A stretch of DNA of 31,173 nt from JADGHX01 sp035760965 (GTDB lineage Bacteria; Pseudomonadota; Gammaproteobacteria; Steroidobacterales; Steroidobacteraceae). Shown here piece by piece: positions 15,859 to 26,300 of the stretch. The DNA lies in assembly GCA_035760965.1 (NCBI GenBank), contig DASTRY010000005.1:1-31173 (forward strand), read 5' to 3'. Position 1 is the stretch's first letter. Every line of letters begins with the position of its first letter. Made by a program: the position numbers and the translations under genes. The notes beneath the pieces are model-generated. The model searched no databases. It worked only from the letters and a program-made list of their open reading frames with translations, and was not told where the DNA came from.

Positions 15859-18800
15859 TCAGCGAATCTGAATCCATGAACGACGTTTGACACTGCCGTC
15901 CGGGGGCGGAGGCGCGTCGTTGTGCACCACCTGGATCTTGCCCGTGGTGCCGGTCAGGAGCTTGTCGAAGCCCGGCGGGTTATCGAGGAGCACGGGGGTC
16001 TTACTGATACCCAGCTCGTCGAGCCGCTCGCCGTTCACGATTTCGTCCTTCTCGTCGATCTTGCCGTCGAGGTTCGTGTCGAGAATCTGCTTGGTGAACC
16101 CACCGCCGTTCGAAAGCTGCGCCTCCATCAGCCAGCTCGTGCCGCCTGGCGTGCAGACGTCGCTCGTGGGCGTGATGGTGACCCAGATGACGCGGTCCGC
16201 GACGGTGCCGTCCGTTTCGACGATTCGTTTGATGACAGGTGCCGAGACGGTACGCTCGCCCGAGTCCGGCAGGTCCATGTACCAGCCGGACTGCCTCGAC
16301 CAGTCGACCGTGTTTTCGCTGACGTTACGCACCGTCAGTTTCGACTGCACCAGGAATTTCTCGGTAATCGTCTGCTGCACGAGCGCGCTCCGGTCCCTGA
16401 CGGCCATTCCGTTGTCCCGCACGCCATAGAACGTCTGCTTGCTCGTGTCCGTGATGTCGTCGTCGGCCAGATAGCGGCCGGTACCGAACACGACGATGGT
16501 CCCGCCGACGGCCAGGCCGCCGGCCTTGGGCTGCGAAGTGATCGGTTGCGCATTGCCGTCATCGTCGGTCGCCGTGAAGAGCGGGGCACCGGAGAGCGCG
16601 ACGCCCCAGTCCGCCGTATCGCCGCTCAAGTCGATCTTCCAGAGGTTGCCGTGCAAGTCGCCGGCATACACGGTGTCGATGAGCTGATCCTTGTCGGAGT
16701 CGTAGAGCAGTGGCGTCGAAAGCCCATTGTTCTCGTCGTAGGGGTTTCCGCCGCTCTTCTCATCCTCGATCAGGATGCGCTTGATGAGCGCGCCCGTCCC
16801 GAGGTCCACGACGTAGAGATAGGCGCCGCCGCTTTCGCTGCTGTAGCCGTTGCCGAAGACGGCAACCCACTTTCCGTTCTGGAGAACGCCGATCTGCGGC
16901 TGACTGAACGTGTATCCCAGCGTCTGCGGCGGATCGCTCGCCGAGGGCGGCTGCGTGGGATCCTTCCGTGGCGGATCGGTGTACTCCCACATCACCTGGC
17001 CGGCATTGAAGTTGTCGGGGTCGGTCACGTCGAGCGCGTAGATGCCTTTGCCGCCGCCGTTCAAACCGGCGACGATGATCGTCTTCCAGCGCCCATCCAC
17101 ATACGCGTCGTGGGCCGTGATCGCGCCGTCGACGTAGTACTGGTGCGTGTAGGAAGGGCTCGTCAGGCGATTGAGATTGTCGAACGCCGCCGCCGGAATG
17201 TAGGTGAACTTCTCCGTGCCGCCGTCCGTCGAGTCGTTGCTGCCGTCGATTGCGTACAGATGGCCGTCGTTGGATCCGACGTACACCATCGGCGTGCGTT
17301 TCGAATTGTCCGCTACGAACTGCGCATAGGACGCTTGTTCCGGCAGCCTCGAGGGCAGGGTGCTGTACTTGTAATCGACCGCCTGCACGTATGCCGGATC
17401 GGAGTTGATGATGTCGCCCATCACTCCCCTCGTGCGGTTGCGAAACACGCCGTTGGGGAACCGCTTCTCCTTGGAGGTATCGCCCCGCAGCCAGTCCAGG
17501 CGGTCCTGACAGCGGTTGTCGAGCGCCGCAGAAGGATCGCCCGCATCCGGATCCGTGTTGAGGACGAGCTGCTGGGCCGCGGTGAGGGCCGAGCACTGCT
17601 TGAACTCGATGCCGCGGCCCGCGGCATACGTGTACATGTGACGGCTCCCGGGAGCCGGAATCTTCGCGCTGGCGCTCCAAATGGCTGCGCCGACGCCGCT
17701 CGAGCCGACCGGATAGGCGAGGAGGTCGCCGCTCCAGTCCTCGTTGAACTTCGCCTGGTAGACGAGCGTTTTGCCCTCGGGCTGAACGCTGGTCGAGTTC
17801 GCAGACAGCGACGAGGCGGAACCGGACGTCGCGGAGATCTGGGTGATGACTTGCTGGAACGCCTCACTCAGCGCCGCAGGATTGTCGGCGCTGAAGAAGA
17901 GCCCACGGCTGTTCAGCGCCGCGTGCCACAAATCGGCCACGTTCGCCGCCGTGCCACTCGCGCCGGCCGCCGGCCATTTCAGAGTGCCGGCACTGAGCTG
18001 CGGGTAGCTGCCGCCGTACGTAGGATTCGCCGGATCGTAGGTCAGCACCGGCGTGGTCTGGCTCAGGAAGCCGCTGAGTCCGAGTCCGATGGTGTAGTTC
18101 ACCATGTGCTGCCACTGGGCCGGATCGTTCTTCGCGTTCCAGTAGTCGTTGATCCGGTCCTGCACTTTCGGCGTATCGCCACCGCTGCGCTCGACCCAGC
18201 GCGGCAGCAGGTTGTTCTTCAGGTCCGTGCGCAGATCGGTGATCCAGTACTTGAAGGCGACGTCGGCCAGCGTATCCGCAGTGTCGTCCTTGTAAGGTGC
18301 GATCGGATCGTATTGCTTGTTCTGCGGGACGACGTCCGGCATGGCCTCGGGCAGCGCGGTCGAGAGGCCATCCCGATTCAGCGTGCTGATTTTGTTGTTC
18401 CAGATGCCGTCCGTCATCATGATGTGGTAGTTGCGACGGCACGAATATTCCCCCGAGTTCGTCCTGGTGAAATCGTTGTCGTACGGGCTGTTTTCTCCCT
18501 TCGTGCTGTAGTACGCGCCGACGCGCTGCATCGCTTGCGGCAGCGGGGTGCCGCCGTCCGTCGGCAACTGCCCGAGCCACGTGTAGAAGTCGCTGCGATG
18601 GCTGTCCGAGAAGGGCTTGATCGCGTTGCTGACTGACGGGCTGCTCTTCCAGCCCTTGCACTGCGGAGTCGGGAGCGAGTCGGTGCTGGCGCGGCAGCTG
18701 TTCAACGCCTGCCACGCGACACGCGCGCTGTCCGAGAGATCGGCGAACGCCAGCGCCGCACCGGTCATGGTGGCGAGATTGCGGGTGCGCGCGAACGAAT

Positions 18801-19683
18801 ACCAGTTCGCGAAGTTCTGGCGCTCGTCCTTATCGGTGGCGTCGCCAGTCCTGCCGTTGCCGTCGAGATCGATCGTGCCGGGGCCCGAAGTGGAGCTCAC
18901 GAAGACGATCCGGTAACAGGCGTTGTTCGTCACCGCGCTCGCGGTGTTGCAGCCGCTGATGGTCTTGTCGAAGTTGTAGTAGTACGCCGGCATACCCGCA
19001 GGCGCGACGCCGTTGCCGCCGGCATTGTTGTTCATGCTTGCGCTGAATGTGCCGGTGCAGGCGTTGTTGCGCGTTGTGAGATCGCCGGACGAGCATCTCT
19101 TCGTCGTCGTCGTCCACGATCCGTTTTGGCGGTATTCGCAGCGGCTAATGCTCGTGTTGCAGCGGAAATCGCCCACCGAGCTGCTGTCGTTCTTGCCGTC
19201 GAAGTAGTGCGGCATGAACACTTCTCTGAACAAGCCGTTGCGAACGTGAATGCTGGCCGTCGGCACATAGTCGGTGGAGAGGTTGACCGTGCCTTGCGTC
19301 GTATCGAACCCATTCACATATGCCGCCGCGAAAGAGGTGCTCAGCGGGTTGCCGCTCGCGTCCTTCGGCACCGGATATTTCACGTTCGGGTTGTACATGA
19401 TCAGGTTGCGCGTCGCAGACTTCTCGTAGCGATTCGCCTGCGCCGTGCAACCGTTGATGTCCGAGCCGCTGTTGGGGCAGTTGTCTTCGGGCACCCAGCC
19501 GCGACTCATACTGCCCGAGTCGTCCAGCGTCAGCGTGATGTTCGGCGGCACCGAGACCTCGAGGAACAGCGGGGTTTCCGCCAGCGGGATCTCGGAGTGT
19601 GCCGGCGGCGCAGTTACGCTCGCGAGCAGCACACCGCACATGACGGATGCGGCCTTGGTGAAGTAACGCGCAGGACTGACCAT
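15859..19683 (-). CDS. pilY1: Type IV pilus tip adhesin PilY1
   Basis: This 1274-residue exported protein promotes pilus extension and adhesion and is thought to sit at the pilus tip. A signal peptide covers about 1-30 (AHS/EIP). A von Willebrand A-like N-terminal half has the metal site D54-D-S56-G-S58. The C-terminal half (from about 650) is the PilY1 beta-propeller, with VYVGSNDGHLYAIDGS, GDLHGNLWKIDLSG and the calcium-binding loop D995-S-D997-K-D999-Q-L-I-D1003. The C-terminal RRSWIQIR is typical. Many cysteines in the N-terminal half suggest disulfide bonding. It lies 15 bp after pilX. Confidence 0.96.
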   Translation of the reverse strand: MVSPARYFTKAASVMCGVLLASVTAPPAHSEIPLAETPLFLEVSVPPNITLTLDDSGSMSRGWVPEDNCPNSGSDINGCTAQANRYEKSATRNLIMYNPNVKYPVPKDASGNPLSTSFAAAYVNGFDTTQGTVNLSTDYVPTASIHVRNGLFREVFMPHYFDGKNDSSSVGDFRCNTSISRCEYRQNGSWTTTTKRCSSGDLTTRNNACTGTFSASMNNNAGGNGVAPAGMPAYYYNFDKTISGCNTASAVTNNACYRIVFVSSTSGPGTIDLDGNGRTGDATDKDERQNFANWYSFARTRNLATMTGAALAFADLSDSARVAWQALNSCRASTDSLPTPQCKGWKSSPSVSNAIKPFSDSHRSDFYTWLGQLPTDGGTPLPQAMQRVGAYYSTKGENSPYDNDFTRTNSGEYSCRRNYHIMMTDGIWNNKISTLNRDGLSTALPEAMPDVVPQNKQYDPIAPYKDDTADTLADVAFKYWITDLRTDLKNNLLPRWVERSGGDTPKVQDRINDYWNAKNDPAQWQHMVNYTIGLGLSGFLSQTTPVLTYDPANPTYGGSYPQLSAGTLKWPAAGASGTAANVADLWHAALNSRGLFFSADNPAALSEAFQQVITQISATSGSASSLSANSTSVQPEGKTLVYQAKFNEDWSGDLLAYPVGSSGVGAAIWSASAKIPAPGSRHMYTYAAGRGIEFKQCSALTAAQQLVLNTDPDAGDPSAALDNRCQDRLDWLRGDTSKEKRFPNGVFRNRTRGVMGDIINSDPAYVQAVDYKYSTLPSRLPEQASYAQFVADNSKRTPMVYVGSNDGHLYAIDGSNDSTDGGTEKFTYIPAAAFDNLNRLTSPSYTHQYYVDGAITAHDAYVDGRWKTIIVAGLNGGGKGIYALDVTDPDNFNAGQVMWEYTDPPRKDPTQPPSASDPPQTLGYTFSQPQIGVLQNGKWVAVFGNGYSSESGGAYLYVVDLGTGALIKRILIEDEKSGGNPYDENNGLSTPLLYDSDKDQLIDTVYAGDLHGNLWKIDLSGDTADWGVALSGAPLFTATDDDGNAQPITSQPKAGGLAVGGTIVVFGTGRYLADDDITDTSKQTFYGVRDNGMAVRDRSALVQQTITEKFLVQSKLTVRNVSENTVDWSRQSGWYMDLPDSGERTVSAPVIKRIVETDGTVADRVIWVTITPTSDVCTPGGTSWLMEAQLSNGGGFTKQILDTNLDGKIDEKDEIVNGERLDELGISKTPVLLDNPPGFDKLLTGTTGKIQVVHNDAPPPPDGSVKRRSWIQIR

Positions 19684-19698
19684 GGCTTGTTTTCCGGT

Positions 19699-20211
19699 TC
19701 AGGGTGCGGGTACAGGGGTGAAGGCGTATTCCGCCTGCAAGATGACGACGGTATCCGCGGTGCCGCCGACGGCTCGAGCAGTGACCAGGTAGATTTCGGT
19801 CGTTCCGATCGGATCTTTCTTCTCGACGACGAACAGCGGTTGGGCCGCAACGGCGCCCGGACCGAAATTCACGAGCTTGTGCGCGGGTTCGTGCGTCTTG
19901 GTGCAGGGCGTGGTCCCGTTCGCAAAGCAGGCGTCCCAGAAGCTCGCGCTGTTCTCACGCGTCTTGTCGAAAGTCACGGCGTCGCCGCGCAGCGCGGCGT
20001 CTTTGAGCCGCTCCTGCGCATCGTGAAGTGCCGCTTCGGCCGCTTGCAGCGCGAGATCGCGGTCGCGCGTGTTGCTGGCCATGCGTTGCTCCAGGCCCGT
20101 CACACTGGCCACCGTGACGCCCAGCATGGCCATGATGACGAGGAAGATCAGCGCGACGATGAGACTCGCACCGCGCTCGCCCCTCGCGTGCCGCACTACG
20201 CCGGTCTTCAT
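19699..20211 (-). CDS. pilX: Minor pilin PilX
   Basis: This 170-residue protein has a basic 14-residue leader ending RGERG, then ASLIVALIFLVIMAMLGVTVAS. It lacks the Glu at mature position 5, as PilX proteins commonly do. SNTRDRDLALQAAEAALHDAQERL is the usual PilX helix. It starts within the pilW stop (ATGA overlap). PilX belongs to the tip minor pilins that prime assembly together with PilV, PilW and PilY1. Confidence 0.94.
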   Translation of the reverse strand: MKTGVVRHARGERGASLIVALIFLVIMAMLGVTVASVTGLEQRMASNTRDRDLALQAAEAALHDAQERLKDAALRGDAVTFDKTRENSASFWDACFANGTTPCTKTHEPAHKLVNFGPGAVAAQPLFVVEKKDPIGTTEIYLVTARAVGGTADTVVILQAEYAFTPVPAP

Positions 20212-21302
20212 CGGTTCCTCACCTGGATGACGTGCGTGAACACCTTGCGTAAGCGTCGATCGCCTGGGTCGATGCCGTTCGTGCCATTGAAGCTGTACTT
20301 CTGTTTGACGGGGATGACGCGATCCTCGACCGTGCGCATCAGCATGCTGACCCGCACGCTCACGACCCGATCCCAGCGCTCCTTTGCAGTGGCACCCAGC
20401 GCCGCCGCCTGAGCGGGATCGTCTATCCAGCTCGCCGTTACGTACGGCGCACCGGCGACCGCCATGTCCACAATGCCGTCCCTCGGCGTGGAGGTGTCGA
20501 CACCAAACGTGACCTGCAGGTCTTCGACGCCTTCGACCAGCTCTTCCGGCGTCGGTGTCGCGTCCGCTCCCTTGGGCGTGAGTCGAAACAACGACGGCTC
20601 GCCCGCAGCATTCTTGCCGACGTAGTACGTCACCGCATTCAAGCGATAGAGCCTGCTGCCGGCGGGATACGTGATGGCGCCGCCGCCGTTTCCGAGATTG
20701 ACGGTGGAGTTACCCGGGGTACCCGCACCGGCGGCGTGTGTCACCGTGGTTGCGCTGACGGCACTCGCTTGAAACACCGCCGCGTTATTGCAGTCCGTCG
20801 CAACGAGCAATGCGCCCTGCGGAATGTCGTGCTCTTTCGTGAGCGTGAACACCGCGCCCGCGCTGTCGTGACTGGACACGATGTATTCGTTGCTGATGTC
20901 CGCGCGCAGGATGCTCAGCGCGTCACTGAGCTCGGTCACCGTGTCGGCGGTGCCGTTCTTGTCGAGATTGACGATGGGCTGACCGAAGAGGTTCTTGTAC
21001 CAATCATCCTCGGCGCCGTTCAGGACATTCGCGCTCGTCTGGAACGGGCAACCCGTGGTGCCGGCCATGCGCAGGTCCTTGCTGATGAGCTCGAAGGCAT
21101 AGCGCGCGCCTTCCTGCATTCGCGACAGCGCGTCGTGATTGCGGTAGGTCTGCACGGTGCCTTGATACACCCAGCCCACCGCGGCCAGCACGATGAGGCT
21201 GATGGTCATGGCGATCATCAGCTCGATCAGGCTCAAGCCGCGCATCCGCAGGCGCATCGGCTTCGCCGCGCGTGACACGCGAGGTGTGGTGGCGATGCTC
21301 AT
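20208..21302 (-). CDS. pilW: Minor pilin PilW
   Basis: This 364-residue protein has a long leader ending RMRG, then LSLIELMIAMTISLIVLAAVGWVY with Glu at mature position 5, and a large globular head with EGVEDLQVTFGVDTS, typical of PilW. The frame is open upstream, but the ATG at 21302 overlaps the pilV stop as ATGA and gives a standard PilW N-terminus. No strong Shine-Dalgarno is seen, consistent with translational coupling to pilV. The pilX start overlaps its stop. Confidence 0.94.
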   Translation of the reverse strand: MSIATTPRVSRAAKPMRLRMRGLSLIELMIAMTISLIVLAAVGWVYQGTVQTYRNHDALSRMQEGARYAFELISKDLRMAGTTGCPFQTSANVLNGAEDDWYKNLFGQPIVNLDKNGTADTVTELSDALSILRADISNEYIVSSHDSAGAVFTLTKEHDIPQGALLVATDCNNAAVFQASAVSATTVTHAAGAGTPGNSTVNLGNGGGAITYPAGSRLYRLNAVTYYVGKNAAGEPSLFRLTPKGADATPTPEELVEGVEDLQVTFGVDTSTPRDGIVDMAVAGAPYVTASWIDDPAQAAALGATAKERWDRVVSVRVSMLMRTVEDRVIPVKQKYSFNGTNGIDPGDRRLRKVFTHVIQVRNR

Positions 21303-21703
21303 AGCTGCGAGATCGTCGTGAACGAGTCCGCACCGCCGTCCCACGAGATCACGATCGTCGCCGTGCCATCGGCGGCGTTGTACTCGACCGAGCCCGTGCC
21401 GCCCGGCAGCGCGGCAGCGAGGCCGTCCTTCCACTCCTTGCAATCGAACCCGGCCATCGTGCTCTCGTCTGCGCAGTCTGTGTCCGGATCGATGTCGTAG
21501 TCGCCGCTGCGCGCCTTCTCGATGTTGGCGCGCATCCGATCGAGGATGTCATCCGCCAGAACGGTCGACTGGCTGAGGTAGTAAGAAGAATTGGTGGTCT
21601 TCAGGCTGCTCGCCGTCAGCGCCGCCGTGCCCAGCAGCGCGACCGAGAGGATGACGACGGATACGAGCACTTCGAGAAGAGTGAAGCCTGCCGCGCGCTG
21701 CAT
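21299..21703 (-). CDS. pilV: Minor pilin PilV
   Basis: From the ATG at 21703 this is a 134-residue prepilin with the leader MQRAAG and FTLLEVLVSVVILSVALLG, Glu at mature position 5. AGGA lies eight bases before that ATG. An ATG five codons upstream (21718) overlaps the fimT stop as ATGA and is the alternative. The rest, LKTTNSSYYLSQSTVLADDILDRMRAN, is characteristic of PilV, followed by a small Cys-containing head. The frame continues upstream over fimT without meaning. Confidence 0.92.
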   Translation of the reverse strand: MQRAAGFTLLEVLVSVVILSVALLGTAALTASSLKTTNSSYYLSQSTVLADDILDRMRANIEKARSGDYDIDPDTDCADESTMAGFDCKEWKDGLAAALPGGTGSVEYNAADGTATIVISWDGGADSFTTISQL

Positions 21704-21714
21704 GCCGCAATTCC

Positions 21715-22275
21715 TCATGGGTTCGTGCAACTCGCGATGTTCCCGCTGTCCTTGTTCGGGATACCGTCGCCGTCCGTATCGGTCGCCGTGCGCGGACGCA
21801 GCCGCGTCACGATGATCGCGCGCGCGCCCTTGGTCTCGCTGTCGTGACACACGGCGAAAACGCCGATGTCGTTGGCCGCGCCATCGGGCCCGTAAATGAT
21901 GTTGTTCGCGAACGTGGCGTTCGTCCCGAGTGAATAGCCGCTCGAAAAGCGCTCGTGCGTACGCAGGATCTCGTCCTTGTCGGTCGTGTCGATGGTGCCA
22001 TTGCCGTTCTTGTCGGTGAAGACGAGCCAGCCGTCGCTCCACGTGCCCGAACACGTCGTCTCGTCATCGGTGTGACAGATCGTCACCGTCGCACCGCGCC
22101 GAATCGCCTCGCTGCGTGCGAAGTTCATCGTCGCGATGAAATCGTTCGTGTAGGTGGTGATCCGGGTCTTGCGGGAAAATTCGATGAAGCTCGGCGTAGC
22201 GATCCCGAGCAGGATCGTCGCCACCGCGATCGTCGCGAGCAACTCGACCAGAGTGAACCCCGCGTGGGTTTTCAC
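21715..22275 (-). CDS. fimT: GspH/FimT family pseudopilin
   Basis: From a GTG at 22275 the product is 186 residues with a six-residue leader MKTHAG and FTLVELLATIAVATILLGIATPSF. AAGG lies about ten bases upstream. An ATG at 22311 would add 12 residues and make an unusually long leader. The GspH/FimT signatures NFARSEAIRRGATVTIC and WSDGWLVFTDKNGNG are present. Residues 88-99 (DKNGNGTIDTTD) and the DTDGDG near 166-171 look like calcium loops. It is the first gene of the minor pilin operon. Confidence 0.93.
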   Translation of the reverse strand: MKTHAGFTLVELLATIAVATILLGIATPSFIEFSRKTRITTYTNDFIATMNFARSEAIRRGATVTICHTDDETTCSGTWSDGWLVFTDKNGNGTIDTTDKDEILRTHERFSSGYSLGTNATFANNIIYGPDGAANDIGVFAVCHDSETKGARAIIVTRLRPRTATDTDGDGIPNKDSGNIASCTNP

Positions 22276-22377
22276 GATGCACTGACCTTCTGTGTCATGC
22301 GTTCCCTGCATGACACCTGGTGAGGGGGGGCACGCCGGTGCACACCTGCGAGTTGCAGATGCACGAACGCCGCAAAC

Positions 22378-22410
22378 GTTACACGACGGCCTCTCGGCCG
22401 TTCGTGTAAC
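22378..22410. promoter_or_regulatory. Long imperfect palindrome upstream of fimT
   Basis: GTTACACGA (22378-22386) plus CGGCC pairs with GGCCG plus TCGTGTAAC (22402-22410) around TCTC, a 14-bp stem with a single bulged T. It lies in the 244-bp gap between gltA and fimT, about 100 bp before the fimT GTG. No T tract follows on either strand, so a simple terminator for gltA is not well supported. It could be an operator or a leader RNA structure. Confidence 0.5.
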
Positions 22411-22519
22411 ACATCAAGAAAGACCCAATTTCATCGCCGCACTCTTGCGAGGTGCGTCACAGTCTCGCGAGGCGCGAGCGTAGCCGTATGCGGGGAATAT
22501 GTCAGCAGGGTGGCTCGAT

Positions 22520-23818
<1,299 letters not shown>

Positions 23819-24006
23819 GAAGAGGGGCTCATTCGCGCAAGTTGCTCGGAGGGCGGCACGCGCGCCGTCAGCGAGAGCACGCGAGCCGCGAGCGAGGGTT
23901 ACATGTCTAGCGCGCCGAAATCAAGGCGCGGCCGCGCCGCGCGCCACAACACCGCGAGCTGCGCGACGGCACGCGGCGAGCGCAAGCTGCGCCCGCCGCG
24001 CACGTC

Positions 24007-25479
24007 TCATTCGATGACCTTGAGGTACTGCCCTGGCTGGATTTTGCCGTTCGGATAGAGCCCGTTCAGCATCTCGAGCTCTTCCTTCTGGTACTTCTCG
24101 ACCGGCACCTGCTTCGCGTAGTCGTCGAGCTTGGTATTCGCGTCGGCCTTGATGACCTTCAGCCGATACGGCTGCGCCAGCGGATACTCCGAGGGCTTCA
24201 GGTTACGCAGCGTCGAAATCGACGAGACGAAGAGCCCGTCATCCGCCGGCCGACCCGCGCCGGACGCGCGGCTCGCGCCGCCGACGAGAAAGGCGGTCTT
24301 GTCACGGTACAACACGGCCCAACGCACCGGGCCTTCGCCGCCATCGAGCGGCGAGCCGTGGCTCGTGACGACGGTGTAACCCTCCATGCCGTTCACGCGC
24401 AGCTCCTCACCCTTCGAGAACGAAGCGCCTCGCAGCTGGCTGATCAGGAACTCGCGCGGCGTCTTCTTCGGATCGCGCGGCGCGGTGGTGATCTGCATGA
24501 TCGCGTCCTTGTTCTTCGTATACGCGAGAATGCGATCGCGCTCGTTGTCGACGTGCCAGCCGCGCGGGAATGCGAGCGTGATGCCCATGTCGGCGTGGTA
24601 AAAGCGGTTGTCCCGCACGATGCCCTGCGCGCGGCTCGAGCCGTAAGGCAGACCATCGATCGCCTTCATGTATTCGTCGCGGCCTTCGATCCAGCCGCCT
24701 TCCGGCGTGTCCGTGATGTTCGCAGCGCCCTTCGCGGCCTGAATCGCGCGATCATCCGGCGAGGGGTGCGACGAGAACACGCCGTGATACAGGTTCGGCT
24801 CACGGCCTTCATCCTTCGCGCGCTTCAGCTCGAAGCCTTCCTGCGCCTTGAACACCTTGAAGACCTCGCCCATCGCGAGGGGGTCGTAGCCGCTCTTGGT
24901 CGCGTACACGAGCCCGAGACGATCCGCCTCCATCTCGTTCTCGCGGCCGTAGCCCTGCATCCACGCCTGGGCGCCGATGTTCGCGAGCTGCGCGATCGCC
25001 CCGTTGCCGGTCATGATGGCTGCGCCGATCGCACCGATGGACGCGAGCACGCCGCGCGTCTGCTGGCGCGCGGGATGGCGCGCCGTGATGTGGCCGATCT
25101 CATGGCCGAGCACCGCGGCGAGCTGCGCTTCGGAGGTCATGTAGGCGAGCAGCCCGCGGTGAACGTAGACGTAGCCGCCGCCCGTCGTGAACGCGTTGAT
25201 CGACTCGTCGTCGAGCACCGTGAAGTGATATTCCCAGTCCGGCAGATCGCTGTGACGCGCGACCTTGTTGCCGACCTTGCTCACGTAGTCCTGCACGGCC
25301 TGGTCTTCATAGAGGCCGTAGGCCTGGATGATCTGCTGGTAATAGCGGCGGGACTGCTCGATCTCACCCTTCTGGGTGCCCAGCACGACGTTCTTCTTGC
25401 CGTTCGCGGGATTGGTGGCGCAACCCGCGGCGAGCACAGTCAGCGCGGCGATGACGATGGCAGCGAGTCGACGCTTCAT
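24007..25479 (-). CDS. M48 family lipoprotein metalloprotease
   Basis: From the ATG at 25479 this is a 490-residue lipoprotein; GGGAG lies eight bases upstream, while the GTG at 25488 has no spacing from it. The signal ends LAAGC (C20). The zinc site is HEIGH (H126, E127, H130) with the third ligand E184 in ENEMEADRLG. Hydrophobic Gly/Ala-rich helices follow HEIGH, as in the BepA/LoiP type of M48 proteases that check outer-membrane proteins in the periplasm. A C-terminal domain of about 200 residues ends with VEKYQKEELEMLNGLYPNGKIQPGQYLKVIE, a LysM-like tail found in this subgroup. The substrate is unknown. Confidence 0.93.
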   Translation of the reverse strand: MKRRLAAIVIAALTVLAAGCATNPANGKKNVVLGTQKGEIEQSRRYYQQIIQAYGLYEDQAVQDYVSKVGNKVARHSDLPDWEYHFTVLDDESINAFTTGGGYVYVHRGLLAYMTSEAQLAAVLGHEIGHITARHPARQQTRGVLASIGAIGAAIMTGNGAIAQLANIGAQAWMQGYGRENEMEADRLGLVYATKSGYDPLAMGEVFKVFKAQEGFELKRAKDEGREPNLYHGVFSSHPSPDDRAIQAAKGAANITDTPEGGWIEGRDEYMKAIDGLPYGSSRAQGIVRDNRFYHADMGITLAFPRGWHVDNERDRILAYTKNKDAIMQITTAPRDPKKTPREFLISQLRGASFSKGEELRVNGMEGYTVVTSHGSPLDGGEGPVRWAVLYRDKTAFLVGGASRASGAGRPADDGLFVSSISTLRNLKPSEYPLAQPYRLKVIKADANTKLDDYAKQVPVEKYQKEELEMLNGLYPNGKIQPGQYLKVIE

Positions 25480-25604
25480 GGGAAACACTCCCTCGAGGCA
25501 GAGGCACTCAGTCTAGAGCGGCGGTCGGGCAATGGGCAGCGGAAACCGTGGCCTCAACGACCAAGGATTACGATTGGCAGCAAGGAGCGGAGTTCCAGCA
25601 AAGC

Positions 25605-25640
25605 ACAGGCCGTCGGTGCGAACCGACGGCCTGTTTGTTT
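25605..25640 (+). terminator. Strong hairpin between rpmE and the M48 gene
   Basis: A perfect 13-bp stem ACAGGCCGTCGGT/ACCGACGGCCTGT (25605-25617 and 25622-25634) closes a GCGA loop and is followed on the plus strand by TTTGTTT. On the minus strand, the direction of rpmE, the following bases are only GCTTTGCT. It may end rpmE transcription; see the finding on its orientation. Confidence 0.65.
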
Positions 25641-25723
25641 CGAATGTATGCGCTTGTAACTGTGCGGCGACAGCTGGCCCGTGATCGCGGGCGAACCGCG
25701 GCGCCGGGCGGAGGAACAGACGC

Positions 25724-25936
25724 TCAGCGAGCGCCGGTAGCCGCGTACTTCTTGCGGAATTTGTCGACGCGACCCGCGGTGTCGACGATCTTCTGCTTGC
25801 CCGTGTAGAACGGGTGGCAGCTCGAGCACACTTCGACCTGGAGGTCGTGGCCCAGCGTCGAGCGCGTCCTGAAGCTGTTCCCGCAAGTGCAGGTGACGGC
25901 GATCTCTTTGTACTCGGGATGGATTGACGGTTTCAT
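25724..25936 (-). CDS. rpmE: 50S ribosomal protein L31 (zinc-binding form)
   Basis: This 70-residue protein of the large ribosomal subunit starts MKPSIHPEYKEIAVTC, as RpmE does. C16 and C18 with C37 and C40 (VCSSCHPFYTGKQK) form the zinc site, marking the zinc-containing C+ form rather than the zinc-free paralogue. The length is normal. It is a single gene, with a large intergenic region upstream and a hairpin about 90 bp downstream. Confidence 0.97.
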   Translation of the reverse strand: MKPSIHPEYKEIAVTCTCGNSFRTRSTLGHDLQVEVCSSCHPFYTGKQKIVDTAGRVDKFRKKYAATGAR

Positions 25937-26097
25937 GGCACGCTCGATCGGTGGTTGGCCTAGTGGGCCGCGCCGGAAAAAGGCGCGGAAGTCTAGCGAC
26001 AGAGGCCAGCCCGCTCAAGCGTTTCGGCGGTCTGCCGCGAGCCCCGGTGGGTGGGGGCTCAGGGTCCGGATTACCAGCTTGGACGCTGTCATTTCCT

Positions 26098-26132
26098 TAT
26101 CCACAAAACCTGTGGATAACTCTGTGGATACC
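26098..26132. promoter_or_regulatory. Cluster of three DnaA boxes
   Basis: TTATCCACA at 26098-26106 (plus) and TGTGGATAA at 26112-26120 (minus orientation) are perfect consensus boxes. TGTGGATAC at 26124-26132 is one base off. The spacing of a few bases matches DnaA-box clusters in replication origins and DnaA-controlled sites. Confidence 0.75.
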
Positions 26133-26300
26133 GGCCCCGGGTTCGGGCTGTTTTCCGGCGCAAATTGCAGTTTTGTTACTCTGGCTAAAAAATAGCCAGG
26201 GCATTTCACCGTTGTGCTTCAATGACTTGGAGCAGTCTCGTAGAGCGATTTAACCAAAGTTGAACGTAATTCCCAGTTTTGCGGTAAAGACGCGCAGGGC

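Noticed and set aside
15922..18636. 904-codon plus-strand frame opposite pilY1
   Set aside because: Antisense shadow of pilY1, low-complexity composition, no family resemblance.
23925..23938. 14-bp perfect palindrome GGCGCGGCCGCGCC between gltA and the M48 gene
   Set aside because: It has no loop or T tract, and self-complementary GC runs are expected in such GC-rich DNA.
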